A DNA stretch of 64,000 nt from assembly GCF_004216715.1 (NCBI RefSeq), contig NZ_SGXG01000001.1, positions 992,001-1,056,000 of the forward strand, given 5' to 3'. The DNA comes from Cecembia calidifontis. GTDB taxonomy: Bacteria; Bacteroidota; Bacteroidia; Cytophagales; Cyclobacteriaceae. Below the pieces are notes generated by a model that saw only the letters and a list, made by a program, of their open reading frames with translations, had not been told where the DNA came from and did not search any database. Positions 51,882 to 61,027 of the stretch are shown here, in pieces. Made by a program: the position numbers and the translations under genes. Position 1 is the first letter of the stretch, and each line of letters starts with the position of its first letter.

Positions 51882-53072
51882 ATGAAAATTGAACAGGCAC
51901 ATATCGACCAAATACGGAAGGAATTTGCAGAACTGCAAAGCAAGGAGGACTTAGTGAAACTATTAAGTGACGCTAAGAATATGCTTTATGGTGAGGAATG
52001 TAAGCCAGTTCAATTAAAATCATTGACCTATTACGCTAATCCTACCCTTTGCAAAACGCGTTATCAGACTTTTACCATCAAGAAAAAGTCGGGTGCAGAC
52101 AGAACCATCCATGCACCCGTGAAAGGGTTAAAATCTATCCTTCGCTCTCTAAACTTTGTGCTTCAATGTGTATATGAACCACATGAAGCAGCAACAGGTT
52201 TTGTTTTGGAAAAGTCAATTGTAGACAATGCCAAAAAGCACGTGGGGCATCATTATGTCCTAAACATGGACTTGAAAGATTTTTTTCACTCTTTCGACCG
52301 AAACAGAGTGAAGATGGGCTTTATGTATGAGCCATTTAACCTGAATGGAGACAAAGAACCATTAGCATTTCTGTTGGCAAGTCTTTGCACTCATCCTTTT
52401 GAAGTTGATGGAGAAGAAAAAACGGTACTCCCACAAGGTAGCCCGACATCTCCAACTTTAACGAATATTCTTTGCAAAAAGCTTGACCGAAGACTTACCG
52501 GACTTGCCAACCGATTTGGAGCAACGTATACAAGGTACGCTGACGACATTACATTTTCGTCACCACACAACATCTATACTGATGAAGCTTTTAACAATGA
52601 GCTAAAGCGAATAATTGAAGATGACCAAAAACTGGTTATAAACCCGAAGAAAACACGTTTACAAAAAGCAGGGTATAGACAAGAAGCAACAGGCTTGATT
52701 GTAAACGACAAGGTAAATGTCCGTAGGAGATATGTGAAGCAAATCCGCATGTGGCTTTACTATTGGGAAAAGTACGGCTATGAAAAAGCGGAACAGATTT
52801 TTAAACGGGATTACATTGTCGACAAAGGCCATGTAAAAAACATCAATGCTCATTTGGTGAATGTGCTTGATGGGAAATTGGAGTTTTTGAAAATGGTGAA
52901 AGGTGCTGAGGATACTACTTATATAGGTTTGAAGGAAAGGTTTGATAAATTGACTGGATTGAAAGAAACAAAGGATCAATCCAAGATTGACCTTAATTCT
53001 GTTTTAAATACATTGGTAAACAAAGGACTCAATAAAGCCATGAACCTTTATAGTAAATTCAAAAATCAATAA
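51882..53072 (+). CDS. Retron-type reverse transcriptase
   Basis: 396 residues from ATG 51882; a TTG at 51819 would add 21 residues. RT motifs: NAKKH at about residues 116-120 (the retron NAxxH signature), LNMDLKDFFHSFDRNRV, LPQGSPTSPTLTN, catalytic RYADDITFSS (YADD about 219-222), and a late ATGLIVND in place of the usual VTGL. These mark it as a retron RT, which makes msDNA from the adjacent RNA. The HEPN-like gene follows 2 bp after the stop. Confidence 0.88.
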   Translation: MKIEQAHIDQIRKEFAELQSKEDLVKLLSDAKNMLYGEECKPVQLKSLTYYANPTLCKTRYQTFTIKKKSGADRTIHAPVKGLKSILRSLNFVLQCVYEPHEAATGFVLEKSIVDNAKKHVGHHYVLNMDLKDFFHSFDRNRVKMGFMYEPFNLNGDKEPLAFLLASLCTHPFEVDGEEKTVLPQGSPTSPTLTNILCKKLDRRLTGLANRFGATYTRYADDITFSSPHNIYTDEAFNNELKRIIEDDQKLVINPKKTRLQKAGYRQEATGLIVNDKVNVRRRYVKQIRMWLYYWEKYGYEKAEQIFKRDYIVDKGHVKNINAHLVNVLDGKLEFLKMVKGAEDTTYIGLKERFDKLTGLKETKDQSKIDLNSVLNTLVNKGLNKAMNLYSKFKNQ

Positions 53073-53074
53073 AT

Positions 53075-53863
53075 ATGAACGAAGAAGACTTGAGAAAATT
53101 CATAGAGTTTACAAAAACCTTGCTAACACAATTGCAAGGGCAAAATGAGTATGCTTGGTTTTTTGAGTCTTTCAACCTTGAAATAGTCAATAGCTTTTTC
53201 CAAAACGGAGCCAATACCTCTGGACCTGATAAATTTCAAAGCATTACAGAATCTGACGTTGGTAGAATAAAGGCTTATTTAAGTTTCGTTGATAAAAAGG
53301 CACTGAACTATGGTAAAGAGTTTTACAAGGATATTGTAGAAGATAATCTCAGAAAAGAACTTATTAAAGACTTTAAAGCAATGAAAATCGCATTAAAAAA
53401 TGAAGATATCGTGGAATTTGGACGAAGACTTTACTTACAAATAGAAAACATATATAATTATTCTCTTTCTGAATTAAACGTGCATGAATTGATCCATTCA
53501 AATAAAGATTTTTATTCCAAAGTGCCATTCAAATGGAGTGAACGTGCTAAGTCCTATGATTACGATTTTTTCAAGTCTTTCTATTCTTTTGATAAAGAAT
53601 TAAAGGTCTACTCTCCAGTGGAATTATCAAAAGTCAGTTTCAACACAAAATCTGTATTTCTAATGCATTACTTCAATTATTCAGTAAACAAATTTAATAT
53701 AGATGACATCTACTTTTTAAGAAACAAAGGCAGTCATAGAGGAACATTAAATGAAGATGAAAAAAATAAGCTCCAAAGTATATTTAATGATTTCGATAAA
53801 AACTACAGTTTTTATCATAAAGTACTTTTTGATGTTGTAAACGGAATAAAAAACATACGATAA
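53075..53863 (+). CDS. HEPN-like protein, probable RNase toxin/effector
   Basis: 262 residues, all-helical in appearance. Near the C-terminus, FLRNKGSHRGTLNEDEKNKL contains R-N-x-x-x-H (RNKGSH, about residues 216-221), the catalytic pattern of HEPN ribonucleases. The rest matches no family I recognise. Directly after the RT gene, it could be the effector released when msDNA is disturbed by phage. This is inference from motif and position. Confidence 0.6.
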   Translation: MNEEDLRKFIEFTKTLLTQLQGQNEYAWFFESFNLEIVNSFFQNGANTSGPDKFQSITESDVGRIKAYLSFVDKKALNYGKEFYKDIVEDNLRKELIKDFKAMKIALKNEDIVEFGRRLYLQIENIYNYSLSELNVHELIHSNKDFYSKVPFKWSERAKSYDYDFFKSFYSFDKELKVYSPVELSKVSFNTKSVFLMHYFNYSVNKFNIDDIYFLRNKGSHRGTLNEDEKNKLQSIFNDFDKNYSFYHKVLFDVVNGIKNIR

Positions 53864-53917
53864 AATGCAGATACACCGCACAGATAAAAACAAACTTTGC
53901 ATGAAAGAATAATAGCC

Positions 53918-56125
53918 ATGAAAATTTTTGACCATTTCCAACACATCAATCTCACCAACGACCAACGCCAGGCGTTGGAAAAGCTTCACGCTTTTTTAGA
54001 AAGCGATGAGCGGATATTTATTCTTCAGGGATATGCAGGTAGTGGTAAAACAACCTTATTAAAGGGTTTTGTTGAATATCTCAAATCTTTAGAAAAGAAA
54101 TACCAATTAATGGCACCAACTGGCAGAGCTGCAAAAGTCATCAATCAAAAAACAGGCTTTGAATCTACCACCATCCACAAAGGAATTTACAGCTTTGAGG
54201 AATTGCAGGAAATCAAACAAGGTGAAGATGAAAACGATGTTTCGTTTTTGTACCAATACAAAATCAGAAACAATCCGGAAGTTCATGATTCGGTTCTGAT
54301 AGTGGATGAAGCATCTATGGTCAGCGATATTTTGAGCCAAGGCGAGTTTTTCCGCTTTGGAAGTGGGCATTTGTTGCGAGACCTAATGACTTATGGAAGA
54401 ATTCAAGAAGCTACCACAACCAGCAAAATCATCTTCATTGGTGACCCTGCGCAGTTGCCACCAATAGGAATGAACTTCTCCCCTGCACTTGACCCGAATT
54501 ATCTAAGTGAGACTTACAAGGTTTCTGTTTCGCAAGCGGAAATGAAGGAAGTGAAACGTCAAGATGCCAATAATGGCATTTTGATTTCAGCCACTAAAAT
54601 AAGGCAGTGCCTTACTTCTGGCTACTTCAATGATTTTGATTTGAGAGAAAATGGACGGGACATTTTCAATCCAGCTTATCAAGATTACTTAGAAACCTAC
54701 AAGGCACAACAAGACCAAAAAATAATCATCTGCTACAAAAACAAAACAGCACTTGATTTGAACCGAGCTATCCGCAGAGAAAAATTTGGAGATGATTTAC
54801 CTATTCAGGCATCCGATACCGTTATCATTGGTGGCAACAATTACCGTTTAGGTATCATGAACGGTGAATTTGCGATTGTTTCAGAAGCCAGTCCGCAAGT
54901 TGAAAGCAGAGAAGTTAGTTTTTACATTGAAAAAGGAAAAACAAAAACTGTAAGATTAACTTGGAGGGCAATTAGCCTTGTTTTACCTGATGAAAACAAT
55001 CAGCCCAAAACCATAAACGGATTTATTTTAGAAAACTATCTATACGGTGATGACTACTTAAAACCCGAAGAGCAAAGAGCCCTTTATGTGGATTTTAAAA
55101 ACAGGCATCCCAAACTTAAAAAGGGTACAGAGGAATTTAAGGAAGCCATTATCAACGATAAGTATTTCAATTGCATACTTTTGAAATACGGTTATGCAGT
55201 AACCTGCCACAAAGCCCAGGGCGGTGAATGGTCAAATGCCTTTGTATTTTGGGATAAGGGTACAAAAGAGAATTTTAACTTTTATGAATCACCTCATGAA
55301 CGTTCGGGTAAAACCAATCCAGAGTTCTATCGGTGGGCATACACTGCCGTTACCCGAGCATCTAAAAAACTGTTTTGCGTCAATCCACCGTATTTTTCAT
55401 CCTTTTCAGCCATGAATTTTATTGACGTGAATGTTCAACAAGCCTTCAATGAGTTGACAGGACAATCAAATCCGACAACTGAAATCAATATCAATGAAGT
55501 TTTGCCGGAATTGGAAAAATTTGGTTTAGTTGATGCACCATTGACTATCCAAGATCATTTTATTCATAGGTGGTATAATCTCCGAAAACATTACATAGAT
55601 ATTGAAGCTTGGCAGAAAGTTGGGTATGAAATACGATATATCTTCAAAAGAGAAGCCCAAACAGCAGCATTCAAACATTGGGTTAATGGTCAGAATGTTT
55701 TTAAAAGCAATTTTCAAAAGCTACCTGCACAAACCAATTCTGATGAGTTATTTGAAACCATCACAAAAATACTAGAGTGTGCTACTCCGATTGTAGTAAA
55801 CAGGAACAACATTGAAGGTATTCTGACCCAAATTGAATTTGATGTAGCCATTGAAGAAGAGAAGCCATTCTTGAAAAAGCTATTCGATTTTATAAGTAAA
55901 GGTTTATCAAAAGATGAAATCATTACCAAAATCCAGCATCTCGAATACCGTGAAAGATATACCATAGATAATAATGGACGGTCTTGCATAATTGACTTTG
56001 AATATGATAAAGCAGGTTTTTTCGGTCGAGTGCTTCCATTGGAAAAGAAATGTGACTGCCCCGAAATTCTAGGCAGAATCAAATCCATTGTAAACAACCT
56101 AAAAGAAGCTGATTATGTCATTTAA
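53918..56125 (+). CDS. RecD/Pif1-like superfamily 1 helicase with extra C-terminal domain
   Basis: 735 residues from MKIFDHFQHINLTNDQ. Walker A GYAGSGKTT (about 38-46), Walker B LIVDEASMVSD, motif III GDPAQLPPIG, and the UvrD-like C-terminal motifs TCHKAQGGEW and YTAVTRASKKL. The last 200 residues or so are an extension of unknown fold. A TTG-started frame from 53897 is less likely. It overlaps the next gene by 11 bp. It might process or sense phage DNA or msDNA. Confidence 0.85.
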   Translation: MKIFDHFQHINLTNDQRQALEKLHAFLESDERIFILQGYAGSGKTTLLKGFVEYLKSLEKKYQLMAPTGRAAKVINQKTGFESTTIHKGIYSFEELQEIKQGEDENDVSFLYQYKIRNNPEVHDSVLIVDEASMVSDILSQGEFFRFGSGHLLRDLMTYGRIQEATTTSKIIFIGDPAQLPPIGMNFSPALDPNYLSETYKVSVSQAEMKEVKRQDANNGILISATKIRQCLTSGYFNDFDLRENGRDIFNPAYQDYLETYKAQQDQKIIICYKNKTALDLNRAIRREKFGDDLPIQASDTVIIGGNNYRLGIMNGEFAIVSEASPQVESREVSFYIEKGKTKTVRLTWRAISLVLPDENNQPKTINGFILENYLYGDDYLKPEEQRALYVDFKNRHPKLKKGTEEFKEAIINDKYFNCILLKYGYAVTCHKAQGGEWSNAFVFWDKGTKENFNFYESPHERSGKTNPEFYRWAYTAVTRASKKLFCVNPPYFSSFSAMNFIDVNVQQAFNELTGQSNPTTEININEVLPELEKFGLVDAPLTIQDHFIHRWYNLRKHYIDIEAWQKVGYEIRYIFKREAQTAAFKHWVNGQNVFKSNFQKLPAQTNSDELFETITKILECATPIVVNRNNIEGILTQIEFDVAIEEEKPFLKKLFDFISKGLSKDEIITKIQHLEYRERYTIDNNGRSCIIDFEYDKAGFFGRVLPLEKKCDCPEILGRIKSIVNNLKEADYVI

Positions 56126-57626
56126 AGAAATCAAAGAACTTAAACAAGCAGGTAAGCTTGATGAAGCTTTGCAATTGGCAATTCAGGCTTTGGAAACAGA
56201 ACCCGAAAACATTTGGAACAAGCGGGCTGCCGCATGGGTGTATTATGAATATCTCAAAAAGAACGCTCAACCTGAATTATATGAAGCATTCAAGGATAAT
56301 CTTATAAAGATTAAAGACCTGCAATTACCCGAAGATGAAAAAATGGTCTTTGACAATTGTGCTTGGCCAATCGGTCGTTTAGTTTTTGCACTACAGAATC
56401 AAGATCAAGTAGATTATGGTAAAATCAATGAGTTGTTTGAAATTATCAGGAACTTTCATTTCACCAAGCCATCTGAGGCGTATTCTTTTATTTACAAAGC
56501 CTTTCACAAAGGCTATCAAAACTGGTCAAACTATCTAACTTTTGCCGACTGGTGGAATTTTGATAATCTTCGTTCCGAAGACTATTTAAAAGAGGAGTTC
56601 AAAGGCAAAAAGATGATGTCTATTGCTGAACAAGCATACATTGCTTATTCCAAGAAGCTTTTGGAAGGAGAAGCTTTAGATCCTTTTGGACAGCAAAGAG
56701 TCATTGACAAGGAAAAGATCCAATCATTCTTGCCAAAACTGGACTCTTTGATAGATAAACATCCTGACTATCAATATCCGCCCTATTTCAAGGCTAAGCT
56801 CCTTTTGGCATCAGGTAGTGATGAAAATGTTCTATCTGCATTTATACCTTTTGCCAAACAAAAAAGAAATGACTTTTGGGTGTGGGAACTGATGGCAGAA
56901 ATATTTCCAAATGATAAAGAAATTCAGTTTTCATGCTATTGTAAAGCCTTGAGCCTAAAAACCCCCGAAGACTTTTTAGTTAAGTTAAGACAGACTTTTT
57001 CTGAAATGCTCATTGAAAAAAAAATGTACAATGAAGCCAAAACGGAGATACAAAAAGTTATAGCAACAAGAGAGAAACACGAATGGAAGTTGCCGAATCA
57101 AATAGTGCAATGGACAGAACAAGAGTGGTATAAATCTGCCATAGCTAAAAAGGATAACCAAGATTTGTATTCAAGCCACATCAAGCAAGCAGAGGAAATA
57201 TTGTTTCAGGACATACCGGAAGAAATAATTGCAGTTGAGTTTGTGAACGAAAACAAGAGTATGCTGAATTTTGTGAAGGATAAGCGGAAATTTGGATTCT
57301 TCAATTACTCAGGCAATTTGACAAAACCACAAATTGGCGACCTTTTAAAAGTACGTTTTAATGGAGAAGGACAAGATGGTTTTTATAAAATCCTTTCTGC
57401 TAAAAAAGCTGACTCTAATGTGGCATCTGATGCAATGAAAGATTTTGAAGGAACAATAAAGGTAATTTCTCCACAAAACTTTGGTTTTATAGAAGACATC
57501 TTTGTTGAACCCAAAATTATAGAAGAAAGCAAGCTAACTGATGGACAGCAGGTAAAGGGAAGAGCGATACTATCATTCAATAAAAAGAAAAATGAATGGG
57601 GATGGAAAGCAATAGAAATCAAATAG
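56115..57626 (+). CDS. TPR-like protein with C-terminal cold-shock-type OB domain
   Basis: 503 residues. It begins MSFKEIKELKQAGKLDEALQ, a TPR-like helical hairpin, and the first 380 or so residues look like helical repeats. The C-terminal 70 residues, with FEGTIKVISPQNFGFIEDIF, resemble a cold-shock/OB nucleic-acid-binding domain. It overlaps the helicase gene by 11 bp, so the two form a unit. It is probably a scaffold that binds RNA or ssDNA. Function in the system is unknown. Confidence 0.7.
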   Translation: MSFKEIKELKQAGKLDEALQLAIQALETEPENIWNKRAAAWVYYEYLKKNAQPELYEAFKDNLIKIKDLQLPEDEKMVFDNCAWPIGRLVFALQNQDQVDYGKINELFEIIRNFHFTKPSEAYSFIYKAFHKGYQNWSNYLTFADWWNFDNLRSEDYLKEEFKGKKMMSIAEQAYIAYSKKLLEGEALDPFGQQRVIDKEKIQSFLPKLDSLIDKHPDYQYPPYFKAKLLLASGSDENVLSAFIPFAKQKRNDFWVWELMAEIFPNDKEIQFSCYCKALSLKTPEDFLVKLRQTFSEMLIEKKMYNEAKTEIQKVIATREKHEWKLPNQIVQWTEQEWYKSAIAKKDNQDLYSSHIKQAEEILFQDIPEEIIAVEFVNENKSMLNFVKDKRKFGFFNYSGNLTKPQIGDLLKVRFNGEGQDGFYKILSAKKADSNVASDAMKDFEGTIKVISPQNFGFIEDIFVEPKIIEESKLTDGQQVKGRAILSFNKKKNEWGWKAIEIK

Positions 57627-57644
57627 CCAACCCTCACAGCCACA

Positions 57645-57695
57645 CACATTGCCAAGCCGCTCAAGCCTACGCTAAAACCCAAGCTTGGCAAAGAG
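57645..57695. repeat. Covarying hairpin R5 (end of cassette 11)
   Basis: Arms CACACATTGCCAAGC and GCTTGGCAAAGAGTG, a shorter relative of R1-R4, lying between the last cassette gene and attC K. Confidence 0.5.
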
Positions 57696-57757
57696 TGTTT
57701 CTGTCCCAACCCACGACCAAAACGACCGACAAACAAACGGACGAAAAAGAACAACGA

Positions 57758-57893
57758 AGGCACAACATCACCTATACGCAAGCAGGGGTTTCGTGCTTCG
57801 TAGGACAGGAAAGTGGTAAATTTAAAGTTCAGTTCTTCGTGTGAAGTTCAGTGGTAAAATGCCCTGCCTGCGTATAGCTGAGAACCGTTGTGC
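57758..57893 (+). repeat. attC-like site K (end of cassette 11)
   Basis: R'' AGGCACAAC; inner arms TATACGCAAGCAGGG and CCCTGCCTGCGTATA; R' G^TTGTGC with the junction at 57887/57888. Nearly identical to site C. Confidence 0.88.
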
Positions 57894-58025
57894 GTAATGC
57901 TTTCGAAACAACGCACCACGACAGGCAAGACGGATTGACAACAGAATTTGTGTAAAACTTACAGACCTGACTGGACGACCAAGCCGTATAAAATATTAAC
58001 TTAGCGACATACATTTTTGGCTGTA

Positions 58026-58700
58026 ATGAAAGAAAAATTAACGATAAAAAAACTCATTGAAGAAGCCCACACTTTTTGTGTGGCTGAATCAAAACATAAA
58101 AACAAAGAACTTTATGGAGTAACTGACGGCAAAGCCGTTGGCACACACATTGAACACAAATTCAAAAAGCATTTAGATGATAAATACAATCTGACTATTG
58201 GTTCATCTGCAAGTGGTATTGACTTGCCTTCTGACGACATACAAACTGATATTAAGGTAACTTCAATCAAGCAACCTCAATCATCTTGCCCGTTCAAGGA
58301 CGCAAAGCAAAAAATATTTGGGCTTGGCTATAATCTTTTGGTTTTTGTTTACGACAAAACAGACGACCCAAAAACAAAAACAGCAAACCTAAACTTTGTT
58401 AGTTGTTCATTTGTTGCAAAAGAAAGAACCGCAGATTACACAACAACTTTCCGCTTGCGGGAAATGGTAAAAGACAAAGCCAATGAAGCTGACATTATTG
58501 CCTATCTTCAAGACAAAAATATTCCGGCTGACGAGATTACTCTTTCTCAATTAGCAAAACAGATTTTAACAAGTCCGCCCGAACAAGGCTATCTGACTAT
58601 CTCTAATGCTTTACAATGGCGATTACAATATCAGCGTATTGTTGATTTAAGCGAGAATGTAAAGGGAATTACCAAAATCGTTCATAAAAAGAAAAATTGA
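58026..58700 (+). CDS. Probable type II restriction endonuclease, copy 2
   Basis: 224 residues, same product as 26741-27415, with the DIQTDIKVTSIK active-site segment. Start ATG 58026; the methyltransferase overlaps by 1 bp. Confidence 0.75.
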   Translation: MKEKLTIKKLIEEAHTFCVAESKHKNKELYGVTDGKAVGTHIEHKFKKHLDDKYNLTIGSSASGIDLPSDDIQTDIKVTSIKQPQSSCPFKDAKQKIFGLGYNLLVFVYDKTDDPKTKTANLNFVSCSFVAKERTADYTTTFRLREMVKDKANEADIIAYLQDKNIPADEITLSQLAKQILTSPPEQGYLTISNALQWRLQYQRIVDLSENVKGITKIVHKKKN

Positions 58701-60523
58701 TGAAAATATTTGAAGCAAATATTCCACATCAAGTAGCAGACTTGCTTAATAAAAAGCTAAGTCGAGTTAATCTTTTTGAAACTGCCAATGAAAAATTAGT
58801 TGATGCCTTCGGCATCAATAATTTCTTTGGTAGTCAGGAAGAATATGAAGTTTTCAAAGATGCAATTTCATCAACACAGAATATTGCAGCTGAACCTGAC
58901 CGCACCGAATATGGCGACTTTCAGACCAACCAAAATTTGGCAAAAGCTGTTACACATTTTCTTAAAACTCAGAAAAAAGTAAACCCCAAACTTGTTATTG
59001 AGCCAACTTGCGGGAGAGGGAACTTCATCGTTGCTGCACTTTCATCATTCAATCATATAGAAACAATTATTGGAGTTGAAATATACAAGCCATACACTTG
59101 GGAGACAAAGTTCAATATCATAGATTTTTATATTTCAAACCCAAATGAACGCAAACCTAAAATCGAAATTTTTCACTTCAATGTGTTTGATTTTGATTTT
59201 GGTTCACTTGTAAGTAAATCCAAAGACGAAATTTTGGTTTTGGGAAATCCGCCTTGGGTTACAAATGCTAAATTGAGTAGTTTGGAGTCAAGCAATTTGC
59301 CTCAAAAATCAAACTTTAAAAAGCATAGTGGTTTTGATGCTATTACTGGAAAAGGAAACTTTGACATTGGCGAATACATCACACTTATGATGTTTGATGC
59401 TTTCCAAAATTCAAAAGGACATTTGGCTTTTTTAGTAAAAAATTCGGTAATTAAAAATGTAGTGTTTGACCAACACCAAAGGAAATACAATATTTCAGAC
59501 CTTGAAAAACTAACCATTGACAGTAAAAAGGAATTTGATGTTTCAGTTGAAGCCGCTTTGCTTTTTTGCAAACTAAATTCTAAACCTGAATACACTTGTA
59601 AAGAATTTGATTTTAACCAACCGTCAAAAATTGTAAAAGAATTTGGTTGGGTTGCGGACAAGTTTGTTTCCAACACAAACTTGTATCGTCATAGTTTTGA
59701 TATTGACGGAGTTTGCCCGTTTGAGTGGCGACAAGGTATCAAACACGACTTGTCAGCCATAATGGAGTTAGAACGTGTAAACGGACATTTTGTGAATGGA
59801 AAACAAGAAGAAATAAAACTTGAAGAAGACTTGATTTTTGGAGTGCTTAAAAGTTCCGACTTGAAACAAACTGTAATCAACCAACCAAGAAAATTTACAA
59901 TAATCACACAGAAAAAAGTTGGACAAGATACTTCTTTCATCAAGCAGAAATATCCTAAGACATTTGGATATTTGCATTCTCACAAAGCGTATTTCGACCA
60001 AAGAAAATCAAGCATTTACAACAATAAACCCGACTTCTCAATATTTGGAATTGGCGAATACTCTTTTTCGCCATACAAAGTTGCAATTTCAGGACTTTAC
60101 AAAACTTTTACTTTCAGTCTAATTTTACCATTAGACGAAAAGCCCTTGATGCTTGACGATACTTGTTATTTGTTGGGCTTCGACAACATCGAATTTGCGA
60201 CTTACACAACCATACTTTTAAATTCTGACAAGACAAAAGAATTACTGCAAGCCATTACATTTTCAGATGCTAAACGGACTTTCACGAAAGACATTTTAAT
60301 GCGAATTGACCTTTACAAATTGGCAACACAATTTTCAGACTTGGCTTTACAGACAGAAATCAATTCAATAAATAAAAATTACAACTTGCAGGTTTCACTT
60401 GATAAATGGGACGACTTTTTACAAACATTAAAACCAAAAGAATTAGCCAAACAAATGGACATTTTCGCATTGACGGAAGAAGAAGCACTACGCACAACAG
60501 CAGTTTGGCGAAATGGCGGGTGA
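58700..60523 (+). CDS. N6-adenine DNA methyltransferase, copy 2
   Basis: 607 residues, same product as 27415-29238 (VIEPTCGRGNFIVAAL, VLGNPPWVTNAKLSS). Both copies appear intact, so the duplication has not yet decayed. Confidence 0.9.
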   Translation: MKIFEANIPHQVADLLNKKLSRVNLFETANEKLVDAFGINNFFGSQEEYEVFKDAISSTQNIAAEPDRTEYGDFQTNQNLAKAVTHFLKTQKKVNPKLVIEPTCGRGNFIVAALSSFNHIETIIGVEIYKPYTWETKFNIIDFYISNPNERKPKIEIFHFNVFDFDFGSLVSKSKDEILVLGNPPWVTNAKLSSLESSNLPQKSNFKKHSGFDAITGKGNFDIGEYITLMMFDAFQNSKGHLAFLVKNSVIKNVVFDQHQRKYNISDLEKLTIDSKKEFDVSVEAALLFCKLNSKPEYTCKEFDFNQPSKIVKEFGWVADKFVSNTNLYRHSFDIDGVCPFEWRQGIKHDLSAIMELERVNGHFVNGKQEEIKLEEDLIFGVLKSSDLKQTVINQPRKFTIITQKKVGQDTSFIKQKYPKTFGYLHSHKAYFDQRKSSIYNNKPDFSIFGIGEYSFSPYKVAISGLYKTFTFSLILPLDEKPLMLDDTCYLLGFDNIEFATYTTILLNSDKTKELLQAITFSDAKRTFTKDILMRIDLYKLATQFSDLALQTEINSINKNYNLQVSLDKWDDFLQTLKPKELAKQMDIFALTEEEALRTTAVWRNGG

Positions 60524-60623
60524 CGTTCTTTTATGGCAGTTTTGTGCTTAACCAAAGTGCAGTTCTTCGATTGAACATCTGAGCTAAAAATCCGCCACTT
60601 CGCCAAGCTGCAAACCGTTACAG
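60489..60623 (+). repeat. attC-like site F, second copy
   Basis: Same as 29204-29338; junction at 60617/60618. Confidence 0.88.
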
Positions 60624-60757
60624 GCAAGCGTAGGACGACAGTGCTAATATCAAAGGCAACGACAAATCCTAAATTTCTGAAATCATAAAAGCAATTTTTC
60701 TTATTGACTTTAGACCAAGCCCACCCACCACCCAAATTAACAAGAAAACTCACAGCT

Positions 60758-60788
60758 ATACTTATAGTCCGTTGTACGATAAACTACA
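60758..60788 (+). promoter_or_regulatory. C-box-like operator, copy 2
   Basis: Same as 29473-29503: ACTTATAGTCCGTTG with a second half-site GATAAACT. Confidence 0.65.
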
Positions 60789-60806
60789 AAGTTGAATCTT
60801 TGCAAT

Positions 60807-61025
60807 GTGGACATAAGAGTAAAAATTGGACAACGTCTTCGAGAACTAAGAACCAAAAAAGGACTTAGTCAAGAAAAGTTTGCTTTTACTTGCGACCTTG
60901 ATAGAACTTATATCGCAAGTATTGAACAGGGCAAAAGAAATGTATCTGTTGCCAATATTGAAAAAATTGCAACTGCGTTAGATATGTCCATTTACGAATT
61001 TTTTAAATCAGATTTATTCAAGTAA
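60807..61025 (+). CDS. Restriction-modification controller protein, copy 2
   Basis: 72 residues from GTG 60807, same product as 29522-29740. Two identical controller genes would share one regulatory circuit in trans. Confidence 0.85.
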   Translation: MDIRVKIGQRLRELRTKKGLSQEKFAFTCDLDRTYIASIEQGKRNVSVANIEKIATALDMSIYEFFKSDLFK

Positions 61026-61027
61026 CA

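Larger units (their letters stand above)
50328..57887 (+). mobile_element. Cassette 11: WYL-regulated retron-type defence system
   Basis: Starts TTGTGCCT and ends with R'' AGGCACAAC (8 complementary bases). 7.6 kb: WYL regulator (minus), structured RNA region, reverse transcriptase, HEPN-like protein, helicase and TPR/cold-shock protein. Confidence 0.8.
57888..60617 (+). mobile_element. Cassette 6, second copy
   Basis: Matches 26603-29332 with a constant offset of 31285. The left limit of identity is at the G^TT core: site E and site K differ immediately upstream (CAAAACGTT versus GAACCGTT). Confidence 0.85.
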
